A DNA stretch of 43,998 bases, taken from positions 27,687 to 71,684 of the forward strand of contig CAMYMC010000004.1 of assembly GCA_947259365.1 (NCBI GenBank), in the 5' to 3' direction. Positions 23,994 through 31,753 of this stretch are shown in pieces; the stretch's first letter is position 1, and each line of letters starts with the position of its first letter. This DNA is from an uncultured Acidimicrobiaceae bacterium (GTDB taxonomy: Bacteria > Actinomycetota > Acidimicrobiia > Spongiisociales > UBA5794). Below the pieces are notes generated by a model that was given only the letters and a program-made list of their open reading frames with translations, was not told the DNA's origin and did not search any database. A program made the translations under genes and the position numbers.

Positions 23994-25052
23994 ATGCGCT
24001 TTCGACTGGTCGTTGGCCTCTGCGTCGCGTCCGTGGTGACGTTGGCCGGAACGGCGCTCGCCGCCGGCCCCTTCGCCGACGTGCCCGACGGCAGCACGTT
24101 CGCCGCCGACATCGAGTGGCTCGCCAACGAGGGGATCACGAAGGGCTGCAACCCACCCACCAACGACCGCTTCTGCCCCAAGGACCCGGTCACCCGCGAG
24201 CAGATGGCCGCCTTCTTGGTCCGCGCCCTCGGACTCACCGACGACGGAGGCGGCAACACCTTCGTCGACGATGATGGCTCGGTCTTCGAGAACGACATCG
24301 CAAAGCTCGCCGCCGCCGGCATCACCAAGGGCTGCAACCCACCCACCAACGACCGCTTCTGCCCCAAGGACCCGGTCACCCGCGAGCAGATGGCCGCCTT
24401 CCTGCACCGCGCCCTCGACCCGGCACCCGGCATCGTCACCGGGCTCATCGTCACCCTCGGCGGGGGAAGCGGCGAGATCGACGTGTCCTGGGAGCCGAAC
24501 GCCGAACCCGACATCGACCACTACAACGTGTGGTTCAGCGAACTGTCGGGTGGAGTGAAGATGCTCGTCCCCGAGCCGTACTTCTTCGGTCCGGCCACGA
24601 AGCCGTCGGGGCGGCGGTTCATCATCGACTGGCCGCGAGCTCAGACCGCAGGCGAGAGCTGCTACCAAGTCAGCGCCGTCGACGACGCCGGCCAGGAAGG
24701 ACTGCGTTCGGTGGAGGAATGCTTCGATCCGGTCCCCGGTGCGCCGTCCCAAGTGATGAACGTGACGGTCGGTCTCGGCGGAGGCAGCGAGGAGGTGTAC
24801 GTCTCGTGGACGCCGAACGGTGACGGTGACATCGACTTCTACGACGCGTACTTCAGCGAGTTCCCCGGCGGCCCATACACATACCTCACGTTCGTCGACG
24901 AAGCGGTCCGCGACGGATCGAACCGTGTGTACTTGATCGATCTTCCCCGGGAGCTGACCGTCGACAAGACGTGCTACGTGATCACCGCGGTCGACTTCAA
25001 CGCGAAGGAGGGCCCGACCTCGGACGAGGCGTGCTTCGACCCCTTCGCCTGA
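23994..25052 (+). CDS. Secreted protein with two SLH-like repeats and two Fn3-like domains
   Basis: A 352-residue exported protein. A signal peptide (MRFRLVVGLCVASVV, ending TALAA) is followed by two S-layer-homology-like units at about residues 25-82 and 90-145, each with FADVPDGS or FVDDDGS, GITKGCNPP and CPKDPVTREQMAAFL. The C-terminal half has two related beta-sandwich repeats (VTGLIVTLGGGSGEIDVSW and VMNVTVGLGGGSEEVYVSW) reminiscent of fibronectin type III. SLH-like units normally anchor proteins to cell-wall polymers. The ATG at 23994 is chosen because it opens the signal peptide; a start at 23967 would add nine residues. A TATAGA -10-like element lies near 23946. Confidence 0.88.
   Translation: MRFRLVVGLCVASVVTLAGTALAAGPFADVPDGSTFAADIEWLANEGITKGCNPPTNDRFCPKDPVTREQMAAFLVRALGLTDDGGGNTFVDDDGSVFENDIAKLAAAGITKGCNPPTNDRFCPKDPVTREQMAAFLHRALDPAPGIVTGLIVTLGGGSGEIDVSWEPNAEPDIDHYNVWFSELSGGVKMLVPEPYFFGPATKPSGRRFIIDWPRAQTAGESCYQVSAVDDAGQEGLRSVEECFDPVPGAPSQVMNVTVGLGGGSEEVYVSWTPNGDGDIDFYDAYFSEFPGGPYTYLTFVDEAVRDGSNRVYLIDLPRELTVDKTCYVITAVDFNAKEGPTSDEACFDPFA
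24141..24215 (+). repeat. 75-bp perfect repeat, copy 1 (SLH unit)
   Basis: The core of the first SLH-like unit, starting at the codons for KGCNPP, is identical at every base over 75 bp to 24327-24401, including synonymous positions, while flanking parts of the two units differ. Confidence 0.9.
24327..24401 (+). repeat. 75-bp perfect repeat, copy 2 (SLH unit)
   Basis: Second copy, offset by 186 bp (62 codons) in the same frame. Identity at silent sites suggests recent duplication or gene conversion. Confidence 0.9.
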
Positions 25053-25181
25053 GCCGCGATGCACCGCGACGCACCGGCCCCTCATGAGCTCGCGGCCGCG
25101 AAGCCACCGGCCGGTTCGACACGGCAGCGCCGCCGCTACTTCGGTATTGTCGATCGGACACCAACGAGGGGGTGTACGGAT

Positions 25182-25604
25182 ATGTCTGTCCAGGACAACA
25201 AGGCGCTCGTAGGGCGCTTCTTCACCGAGGTCATCGGTGAGGCCAATCTCGATCTCATCGACGAGTTGGTCGCCGACGACTTCGTCGAGCACGAGGAGCT
25301 GCCGGGTGTTCCGACCAGGGGGCCCGAAGCACCGAAGGCGGCGCTCGGCATGTTCCTCAGCGCTTTCTCCGGGCTCCAGATGAAAGCCGACGAGATGATC
25401 GCCGAAGGGGACAAGGTCGTCGTCCGGGGCACGATGTCGGGGACCCACACCGGCGAGTTCATGGGCATCCCACCCACGAACAAGAACTTCAAGGTCCAGT
25501 TCATCGACATCATCGAGATCCGAGAGGGCAAGGCGACCGCCCATTGGGGCGTGACCGACCAAGCAGCGATGATGCAGCAGCTGGGACTCGTGCCCGAGAT
25601 GTGA
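25182..25604 (+). CDS. SnoaL-like / ester cyclase family protein
   Basis: A 140-residue SnoaL-fold protein. Segments typical of the family are NKALVGRFFTEVIGEANLDL, DELVADDFVEHEELPG, a central VVVRGTMSGTHTGEFMGIPP and the C-terminal FIDIIEIREGKATAHWGVTD. Members include polyketide cyclases, but most environmental homologues are unassigned and the fold is shared with limonene-epoxide hydrolase and ketosteroid isomerase. The ATG at 25182 is preceded by a GAGGGGG ribosome-binding site; upstream extension of the frame to 25059 is low-complexity. Convergent with the LLM gene across a strong shared hairpin. Confidence 0.88.
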   Translation: MSVQDNKALVGRFFTEVIGEANLDLIDELVADDFVEHEELPGVPTRGPEAPKAALGMFLSAFSGLQMKADEMIAEGDKVVVRGTMSGTHTGEFMGIPPTNKNFKVQFIDIIEIREGKATAHWGVTDQAAMMQQLGLVPEM

Positions 25605-25628
25605 CCCCTCCGCGACCCAAGTTGACTG

Positions 25629-25654
25629 AGGTGCCGCCCTTGTGGGCGGCACCT
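25629..25654. terminator. Bidirectional hairpin terminator
   Basis: Perfect 11-bp stem (AGGTGCCGCCC with GGGCGGCACCT) and TTGT loop, between the convergent SnoaL-like and LLM genes (stops at 25604 and 25674). Confidence 0.8.
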
Positions 25655-25673
25655 TCGCGCACCAGCGAAGCCG

Positions 25674-26510
25674 TCAGCGGGGAGGCCCCACCGCCACCCT
25701 CGCCGTGAAGTCGGCCGGGTCCTGATGCTGGGAGGGCATCACCCTGAGCCATGTGGCCCCGGCCGCTTCCCAGTCGGCGGCGACAGCACCGGCCTCGGCG
25801 GGGTCGCTGGGCAGCCCCACTCCGATGGCGGCATCGAACGGTGCATCGGTCGACCGGTGCTCTGCGACATAGCTCAGCAACGACTGGAGCTCGTGAGGCT
25901 CCAGACCCCGGATGCCCTCGCCTCCGGAGTAAATGGGCGCGACTCCGTCCCACTTCGCAGCCCTGCGGAACGGCCGGCGACGCGGCCACATGCCGGCCAC
26001 CCAGATCGGCACTCTTGGACGCTGCACCGGCGTGGGCAAGAAGGCGGCCTCCTCGATCGTGTACTGCTCTCCATCGAATCCAAAGGGCTCCCCGCTCCAC
26101 ATCCCGGTGATGATGGCCAGTGCCTCATCGAGCTTGTCCGCCCGGAGTCGGGCATCGGTCGGCTCCCCGAAGGCACCGAACTCGGGCTCGGGTGGATGGC
26201 CGATGCCCACCCCCAGCACCATCCGTCCCCCGCTGAGCCTGTCCAGCGTGGCGACCTGGCGGGCGACCACCCAGGGCCGTCGCCGAGGTATGGCGGTGAC
26301 CATCGTGATCAGCCGCACTCGCTTCGTGAGCGTCGCCGCCGAGGCCAGGAGAACCCAGGGATCAGCCACCTCGGTGCCGGACTCCACCAGGATGTGATCC
26401 CACAACGACAGGCCGTCCCAACCCGCCTCCTCCGTGGCTTGGGCCAGCTCACCGAAGAACGCGGGGTCCCCGTACCGGCCGAGATTGGGCACGTCGATCG
26501 CGTACTTCAC
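25674..26510 (-). CDS. LLM-class flavin-dependent oxidoreductase
   Basis: A 278-residue luciferase-like protein with a TIM-barrel pattern: AQATEEAGWDGLSLWDHI, ARQVATLDRLSGGRMVLGVG followed by IGHPPEPEFGAFGEP, and VPIWVAGMWPRR. The SGGR-LGVG segment is the flavin/F420-binding hallmark of the F420-associated subgroup. Such enzymes use FMN or F420 to oxidise or reduce diverse substrates; this one's substrate is unknown. The ATG at 26510 precedes conserved sequence (MKYAIDVPNLG) directly. No obvious operon partner; it ends at a bidirectional hairpin. Confidence 0.92.
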   Translation of the reverse strand: MKYAIDVPNLGRYGDPAFFGELAQATEEAGWDGLSLWDHILVESGTEVADPWVLLASAATLTKRVRLITMVTAIPRRRPWVVARQVATLDRLSGGRMVLGVGIGHPPEPEFGAFGEPTDARLRADKLDEALAIITGMWSGEPFGFDGEQYTIEEAAFLPTPVQRPRVPIWVAGMWPRRRPFRRAAKWDGVAPIYSGGEGIRGLEPHELQSLLSYVAEHRSTDAPFDAAIGVGLPSDPAEAGAVAADWEAAGATWLRVMPSQHQDPADFTARVAVGPPR

Positions 26511-26600
26511 GGTCGGGACGGTACTCGGGACTCCGACCGCGCCGAGATCGGGGTGGGTTCGTGTGGCGCAGGCCGGTTTCGGAGGGCGAGCGGTGCGGCT

Positions 26601-27104
26601 CTACTCGTCTTCGCTGCGTCGGTGAACGAGCTCGTCGACGAAGGCTCCCAGCGGCTCGTCGGTCGGATCGTCTTGGGTGAAGAGGACGCGGTCGAGGATG
26701 ACGAACTTGGCGACCCAGACGACGCCGAATGCGGTGAGATTCGTGAGGTTGATGACGAGCGGGTGAGGATCCCACTGCCTCGCGACGTACCACACGGCGA
26801 GGGTCGACAGGCCGAACCCCAGCAGAGCCAGCGTCCAGAACGGGACGACCTCCCGCCAGAAGTGGTTCTTGCCCCGCTTCTGCCACACCCAGTAGCGGCT
26901 GAGGAGATACGCGGGCCCGGCGCTGACGCTGACGGCGAAGACGTTCGACGCGACCGGCGACCAGTCGAGGACGGTCTGAGCGCCGAAGAGCAGGGCCTGG
27001 CCGAACACGACGTTGAACGCGCTCACTGCGCCGAACCTGATGAGCTTGCTGCCGTGGCGGGTCCGAAGGCGGGTCAACCATGAGCCGGCGATGCTGTCAG
27101 TCAC
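26601..27104 (-). CDS. GtrA-family membrane protein
   Basis: A 167-residue membrane protein with four predicted helices in the GtrA pattern: KLIRFGAVSAFNVVFGQALL, VFAVSVSAGPAYLLSRYWVW, LLGFGLSTLAVWYVARQW and FGVVWVAKFVILDRVLF. GtrA proteins are thought to flip lipid-linked sugars for cell-surface polysaccharide. The N-terminal LIRFG and the NxxxxRxWVW-type segment (LSRYWVWQ) are typical. No glycosyltransferase sits next to it, so its partner is elsewhere. Confidence 0.92.
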   Translation of the reverse strand: MTDSIAGSWLTRLRTRHGSKLIRFGAVSAFNVVFGQALLFGAQTVLDWSPVASNVFAVSVSAGPAYLLSRYWVWQKRGKNHFWREVVPFWTLALLGFGLSTLAVWYVARQWDPHPLVINLTNLTAFGVVWVAKFVILDRVLFTQDDPTDEPLGAFVDELVHRRSEDE

Positions 27105-27149
27105 CCGCCAATCGTATCGGCCGCCGCCCCGGGATCAGGCGCACGTGGC

Positions 27150-27641
27150 TCAGAACAGCCGGCGCACGATGGAGAGGATGAACACGACGACGAGGAAGAT
27201 CCACCCCGGCCTGATCCGTGTCCTGCGGTTCCGCGGGGCGGGCGGAGCGGGCGACGGTCGGGCTCCCCGCGGCCGCCGCAGCTGCGGCGGCGCCGGAGGA
27301 GGAGGTGCGTCCGGGCGCGGCGGCGGAGAGGACCGGGGGCCGTCTGGGGTCCGGTCCCGCGCCTTCTCGACCGCCTCGCGGGCACGTTGGCGGGCTTCTT
27401 CGACAACATCGCTCATAGCCTGCCTGCCCTCTGCGGCGAGATCCTCCACGGCCCGCCGACCCTCGGCGACGGCATCCCCGAGCGACTCGGCGACGTCGTC
27501 GCGGGAGAGGTCCCGAAGATCGGACGGGAGCTCGGCACGACGCGATACGAGCTCCGACTCGAGCGCGTCACGGGCCGCTCGCAGCATCTCCTCGCTCGCC
27601 GACAGCTTCTTACCGGATCGCCGGTCACCTCGGTCCGTCAC
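27150..27641 (-). CDS. Hypothetical tail-anchored protein, proline-rich
   Basis: A 163-residue protein with no recognised family. The N-terminal ~95 residues are charged and helical (heptad-like, coiled-coil character around AEGRRAVEDLAAEGRQAMSD). A Pro/Arg-rich linker follows (about 100-140), then one C-terminal membrane helix (GWIFLVVVFILSIVRRLF). This layout is that of a tail-anchored protein with its bulk in the cytoplasm. The GTG at 27641 is used because coherent sequence starts there; the frame continues upstream through low-complexity sequence, so the start is uncertain. Divergent from the DUF11-type gene. Confidence 0.6.
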   Translation of the reverse strand: MTDRGDRRSGKKLSASEEMLRAARDALESELVSRRAELPSDLRDLSRDDVAESLGDAVAEGRRAVEDLAAEGRQAMSDVVEEARQRAREAVEKARDRTPDGPRSSPPPRPDAPPPPAPPQLRRPRGARPSPAPPAPRNRRTRIRPGWIFLVVVFILSIVRRLF

Positions 27642-27906
27642 GTCTGCTCCTGCGCCTCTCTGGATCAGGCTACCCGCCCGTCGCTGTCGCATCCCCGCCG
27701 ACCCCGTGGTGGGCTCGAGCCGCGCCGGCTCCGGGCCCGGATGGGCACGTGGCGTGGTCGCGCTGACTAGTCCGGACCACGGAGCCCAATGACCCAGACC
27801 GGATGGAATGTGAGGCCTCGCCCATGTGGCCACCCACAGCGGGCGGGTACCCACGTACAGTGATGGTCGGTGGAGTGCAAGGCCACCGTGGTGGGGGGTT
27901 GCAGAG

Positions 27907-29277
27907 ATGGTTGAGCGTTCGAGCCGAACAGCATCGACCAACAGCCGCTCGATGCTGTCGAGGATCTGGCGGGCGGGGCTCGCCGTCGCACTGGTGTACG
28001 GCTTGGTGCCCGGAGGGCTGGCGAGGCCTGCGCAGGTTGCCGCCGACGGCGGCGACTACTCGCTCGACTTCGTGGCAGCCGCACCGTTCACATACGATCG
28101 CTCGGTGGGTGGCGGCGCCTTCAACGATCGGACGATCGGGAAGTCGGCAGATGTGGTGGAGTCACTCGAAGGAGCCGACTTCGAGTGCGGCGACATCGTC
28201 ACCTACCTCACCGAGATCGCGGTCGATGACCTGGCCGTGGGCGGGAGCGCCCACACCACGGAGACCATCCAGCTCGACTACACGCTCGGCGCAGAGGCCA
28301 CGAATGGCACGGCGGTGGGCCACATCGACGTTGTCGGCGTGGCGGTCAACTACGGCAGTGTCGTCAACGGCGCCGGTGCCGGTGGCACGGACTCGGGGAT
28401 GAATGACGACGGCGGCAGCACGGCGACGCTGATCGCCGAGCGCTTCACGAGCGGCGCGACTCCCGATGGGAGCTACCCCGAGCCCCAGGAAGAGAACCTC
28501 ATCGCCACGATCGAGATCGACGACTTCGAGTCCTTCGAGACGGTCATCCTGCGCTTCGACGTCCTCCTCGGATGCGGCAGCGCCACCGGCACGGGGAACG
28601 TTCAGGCGAAGCTCTCCGGCAAGCGTGTCGTCGAGGCCGACGGAGAACCTTTCGACGACTCGATCCCCGGAGGCGCTCAGACGATTCCGTTCCAGAGCCT
28701 GTCGAACGAGCCTCCGGTCGCCCCGGCCATCACCGTCGTCAAGAGCAACGACGCCGACAAGGACGGCCAGTTCGGGGACACCGAGACCGCAGCCCCCGGG
28801 GTTCCCGTCACGGTGACCTACCAGGTGTCCGTCACCAACGACGCCCCCGATCCGGTGGAGATCCAGAGCGCGACCGACGACACCCACGACATCGGCGGAT
28901 CCACGTGCGCGGCCTTGGTCGGGACCGTCCTGGATCCCGGCCAGACGATCACCTGCACATTCGACGTGACGTTCGTCGACGACGGCGAGTCTGTGACCAA
29001 CATCTTCTCCGTCACCGCCTCCAACGAGAACGGGCAGGCGACCGACGACGACGCCTCCACCGTGATCATTCCCGAGCTCTTGCCTGTGATTGTGGTGGTG
29101 AAGTCGGCTGCTCCGTCGGTGCTGCCCGAGTCGGGTGGTGAGGTGACGTATTCGGTGTCGGTGTCGAACGAGTCGGCGGAGGGACTTGTGCGGTGCCCCA
29201 GACCATCGCGGTGGGTGGCACGTATTCGTGTGCCTTCACCGAGTTCGTCTCGGGTCCGCCGGCGACGTCGCATGTGA
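27907..29277 (+). CDS. DUF11/SdrD-type surface protein, 5' fragment
   Basis: N-terminal part of a long surface protein. A long signal peptide (helix RAGLAVALVYGLVPGGLA) opens it. About 250 residues of beta-rich sequence with no named domain follow, then DUF11-type repeats (VVKSNDADKDGQFGDTETAA; ITVVKS, VVVKSAAPSVLPESGGEVTY). The frame goes wrong after VSNESAEG at about 29181 and ends in shadow sequence at 29277. The continuation is in the next frame (see 29193-30461). A -10-like TACAGT occurs near 27856. The ATG at 27907 is taken because the signal peptide begins there; GTG or ATG starts upstream are possible. Confidence 0.75.
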   Translation: MVERSSRTASTNSRSMLSRIWRAGLAVALVYGLVPGGLARPAQVAADGGDYSLDFVAAAPFTYDRSVGGGAFNDRTIGKSADVVESLEGADFECGDIVTYLTEIAVDDLAVGGSAHTTETIQLDYTLGAEATNGTAVGHIDVVGVAVNYGSVVNGAGAGGTDSGMNDDGGSTATLIAERFTSGATPDGSYPEPQEENLIATIEIDDFESFETVILRFDVLLGCGSATGTGNVQAKLSGKRVVEADGEPFDDSIPGGAQTIPFQSLSNEPPVAPAITVVKSNDADKDGQFGDTETAAPGVPVTVTYQVSVTNDAPDPVEIQSATDDTHDIGGSTCAALVGTVLDPGQTITCTFDVTFVDDGESVTNIFSVTASNENGQATDDDASTVIIPELLPVIVVVKSAAPSVLPESGGEVTYSVSVSNESAEGLVRCPRPSRWVARIRVPSPSSSRVRRRRRM

Positions 29278-30461
29278 ACACCGTCACCGGGATCGCATCC
29301 GACGACGACGGCAACCAGGCCTCCGATGACGACGACGCCGCAGTGGTGTTCACCGATGAGATCCCGGCGATCGAGGTGACCAAGTCCGCCGACGTCACCG
29401 AGGTGCCCGAGACCGGCGGGAACGTCACCTACACCATCACCGTGGACAACGTGGGTGAGACCGACGTCACCCTCGACACGATCATCGACAACGTCTTCGG
29501 CGACCTCGACGGGGTCGGGACCTGCGCGGTGCCCCAGACCATCGCAGTGGGAGCGTCGTACACCTGTGCGTTCACCGAGTTCGTCTCCGGTGACCCGGCC
29601 GCGCCCCACGTCAACATCGCCACCGTCACCGGCACCGACGAACACGGCGACCCCGTCACCGACGCAGACGACGAAACCATCGGCGACACCACGACGTGGA
29701 GGATCACCGTCACCAACCGGGGTCCCTCGGCCGCGACCGGAGTCGAGCTGACCGACGTGCTCGGTGCGGAGCTCACGTACGTGACCCACAGCGGCGACGG
29801 CGCCTTCGATGCTTCCACCTCGGTGTGGACGGTCGGAACGATCGAGTCCGGCGGCACCAGGACGCTCGATCTGACCACCACGGTGGAAGATGCGGGAGTG
29901 TTCACGAACGTCGTCGAAGTAACGGCCGCAGACCAGACTGACAGCGACTCGACGCCCGGCGACGGTCAGGGAGACGACCACGCCGAGGCCACGGTGGAGT
30001 CGGTCGCGGTGCTCGCTTCGGGCATCATCGGGGACCTCGTCTGGCACGACGTGAATGCGAACGGTGTCGTCGACGGCGGCGAGGACGGCATCGCCGGCGT
30101 CACGGTTCGACTGACCAACCTCGACACCGGCGACGTCCGCGACATGGCCACGAACTCGGATGGGCTCTACCTGTTCTCCGGCCTGGACGCCGGAATGTAC
30201 GAGGTCGTCTCCATGGGGCCCGGAGACGGCTTCGCGCTCACGACGGTGGGCTCCTTCACCATCGACCTGGCTGATGGGCAGTCCTTCCTCGACGCGGACT
30301 TCGGCTACGCGGCGGTGCTGCCCGCGACGGGCCTCGAGGTGTTGTTCTTCCTCAGGGCCGGTGTCGCCCTACTGGGGGCCGGCATCGCCACGTTGCTCGC
30401 CGCCCGCCGGCGCGAGACGCTGGTGCTTCGAGCTGCCCGGATTCGCTTGAACCTCGCCTAG
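29193..30461 (+). CDS. DUF11/SdrD-type LPxTG surface protein, 3' fragment
   Basis: Continuation of the preceding gene in another frame; the apparent start at 29193 is not a true start. It has further DUF11 repeats (VPQTIAVGGTYSCAFTEFV, VPQTIAVGASYTCAFTEFV), a repeat with RITVTNRGPSAATGVELTDV, and an SdrD B-like domain (GDLVWHDVNANGVVDGGEDG). It ends with a sorting-type signal: LPATG, a hydrophobic helix and ARRRE, as for sortase anchoring to peptidoglycan. Comparing repeats shows that the junction near 29181 lacks about 50-60 bp of one repeat, a length not divisible by three. The full protein would be roughly 850 residues. Confidence 0.75.
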   Translation: MPQTIAVGGTYSCAFTEFVSGPPATSHVNTVTGIASDDDGNQASDDDDAAVVFTDEIPAIEVTKSADVTEVPETGGNVTYTITVDNVGETDVTLDTIIDNVFGDLDGVGTCAVPQTIAVGASYTCAFTEFVSGDPAAPHVNIATVTGTDEHGDPVTDADDETIGDTTTWRITVTNRGPSAATGVELTDVLGAELTYVTHSGDGAFDASTSVWTVGTIESGGTRTLDLTTTVEDAGVFTNVVEVTAADQTDSDSTPGDGQGDDHAEATVESVAVLASGIIGDLVWHDVNANGVVDGGEDGIAGVTVRLTNLDTGDVRDMATNSDGLYLFSGLDAGMYEVVSMGPGDGFALTTVGSFTIDLADGQSFLDADFGYAAVLPATGLEVLFFLRAGVALLGAGIATLLAARRRETLVLRAARIRLNLA

Positions 30462-30667
30462 TTTGAGGTTCGGCCCCGCTGCTGCGACCTCGAGGTGGGT
30501 CGGTGGCGTGCGGTCGGCGGACGAGGTGCCGAGGAGGTGCGCCGGCTCATCGACGCCTGCCCGAGACGGCGTCGGGGGTACGAGACCGGGCGCTCAAGGT
30601 GGGGACGTACCGAACGGGGCTCCGGCACTCCGAGCCACCAATGTCGGCAAGCGGACGTCGACCGAAA

Positions 30668-30703
30668 GGGGACCCCGCCCGCCGTATGGTGGGCGGGGTC
30701 CCC
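30668..30703. terminator. Bidirectional hairpin terminator
   Basis: A 13-bp perfect stem (30668-30680 with 30691-30703) extended by three inner pairs around a GTAT loop, 22 bp from the stop of the collagen-like gene and downstream of the convergent DUF11-type gene. It probably ends both. The rest of 30462-30667 shows no gene. Confidence 0.8.
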
Positions 30704-30725
30704 GTATGTCGGAGGTCGTCTTGAT

Positions 30726-31373
30726 TCAGGGTGCGTCGACGCAGATGGCGTGGACCCTGAGGTCCCACCAGTCGAGCGTTCCGATGCCAACCTCCCTGGC
30801 TTGTGCGCTCCAGCCGTTGGTGCCGTCGGTGAACATGAACGGGCTCGACTTCGAGATCGCCTGCTTGTCGAATGCCGACAGCGTTGCGGCGCTGGGAATG
30901 TCTGCGCCACCACCGACCACGATCTTCCCGGGCGGACACGTAACGGACTCGGACACCATGATGTCGAGACCGTCAGCACGGTTGGTATCGGTCACGATCT
31001 CCCATCCGCTCATACCGGAGGACCCAGCGGGACCTTCAGGTCCCTGCGGCCCCTGGGGTCCTTGCGCTCCTTGAGGACCTTGCGGTCCTTGCGGTCCCTG
31101 CGGTCCCTGCGGTCCCTGGGGTCCTTGGGGTCCCTGGGGTCCCTGGGGTCCCTGGGGACCGATGATCGCCCAGTCGACGGAATCCTCGGACGGTCGGCAG
31201 TCATCGGGATCGTCAACGACACGAAGTTGCCCGTTGGGCCCTGCGCAGGCGTGGATGGTGTTCCCATCGGTCGCAAGCACCGCCCCTCCCATCAGAGCGA
31301 AACCCACAACCAGTCCTGCGAACAGAACGACGACCCTGTTCCCTATGGCACGCTTCAACGCGTGAGCGACCAT
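30726..31373 (-). CDS. Secreted collagen-like (Gly-Pro-Gln repeat) protein
   Basis: A 215-residue exported protein. An N-terminal hydrophobic helix ([20 protein letters not shown]) serves as signal or anchor. A short domain with two Cys ([20 protein letters not shown]) follows, then about 15 consecutive Gly-X-Y triplets, mostly GPQ, then a C-terminal beta-rich domain ([30 protein letters not shown]). Bacterial collagen-like proteins form trimeric stalks displaying the C-terminal head. The ATG at 31373 has a GAAGGGAG ribosome-binding site; a TTG at 31403 is less likely. Two repeat elements lie upstream at 31400-31414 and 31448-31465. Confidence 0.88.
   Translation of the reverse strand: MVAHALKRAIGNRVVVLFAGLVVGFALMGGAVLATDGNTIHACAGPNGQLRVVDDPDDCRPSEDSVDWAIIGPQGPQGPQGPQGPQGPQGPQGPQGPQGPQGAQGPQGPQGPEGPAGSSGMSGWEIVTDTNRADGLDIMVSESVTCPPGKIVVGGGADIPSAATLSAFDKQAISKSSPFMFTDGTNGWSAQAREVGIGTLDWWDLRVHAICVDAP
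31025..31159 (-). repeat. 9-bp-class Gly-Pro-Gln coding repeats
   Basis: Tandem 9-bp units (CAGGGACCC and close variants read on the minus strand) encode the collagen-like triplets. They are slippage-prone and coincide with a short-period repeat, not a CRISPR array. Confidence 0.85.
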
Positions 31374-31399
31374 TGGCTTCTCCCTTCGCGACGTGATCA

Positions 31400-31414
31400 G
31401 CAAGCATCGCTTGC
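31400..31414. promoter_or_regulatory. Palindrome GCAAGC-ATC-GCTTGC upstream of collagen-like gene
   Basis: Perfect 6-bp inverted repeat with 3-bp centre, 27 bp upstream of the ATG at 31373. Position suits an operator or a 5'-UTR hairpin. No regulator gene is adjacent, so its binder is unknown. Confidence 0.4.
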
Positions 31415-31447
31415 CGCGGCCACTACCCCCACAAAGTCACAGCTCCG

Positions 31448-31465
31448 GGTTGCAGGAAGGCTGCA
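31448..31465. promoter_or_regulatory. Heptamer direct repeat, 11-bp period (SARP-like site 2)
   Basis: GGTTGCA-GGAA-GGCTGCA, matching site 1 (22818-22835) at 17 of 18 positions, about 75 bp upstream of the collagen-like gene in the same orientation relative to the gene as site 1. Confidence 0.45.
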
Positions 31466-31753
31466 CACCGATAGCGTCACCCGAAACGGGCGGCAGAGCT
31501 CTCCGGCCCCGTGTTGCCGAGCGTGGGCAGATCCCGTCCCACCACGAAGCCTGTAGCTCGAGCCCACACGACGGAGGACCCTCACCCGTCGTGCACTGGG
31601 GCAGCAACAGGTCGTGGCAACGAACACGCCGACGCCGGGATGCGCCCGGCCCACGCCGAGTGCCGAGGCGCACCGTTGGCTCTCGATCCGAGCCCGCTCG
31701 TGGCCCGGCTAGCTCCGCCTCGTCCCGATCACCGTTGCCGAGTCGCCTCGCGC

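Larger units (their letters stand above)
31374..31753. other. 380-bp intergenic region with two repeat elements
   Basis: Between the collagen-like gene (minus strand, start 31373) and the stop of the MFS gene (31754). It holds the palindrome at 31400-31414 and the heptamer direct repeat at 31448-31465. I see no convincing coding sequence: the open frames across it are low-complexity shadows. Confidence 0.6.

Noticed and set aside
25725..27083. 452-codon plus-strand open frame over the LLM and GtrA genes
   Set aside because: Both genes beneath it have clear family motifs; the frame itself has none.
31025..31159. Short tandem repeats resembling a CRISPR array
   Set aside because: The unit is 9 bp without spacers and encodes Gly-Pro-Gln triplets in frame.
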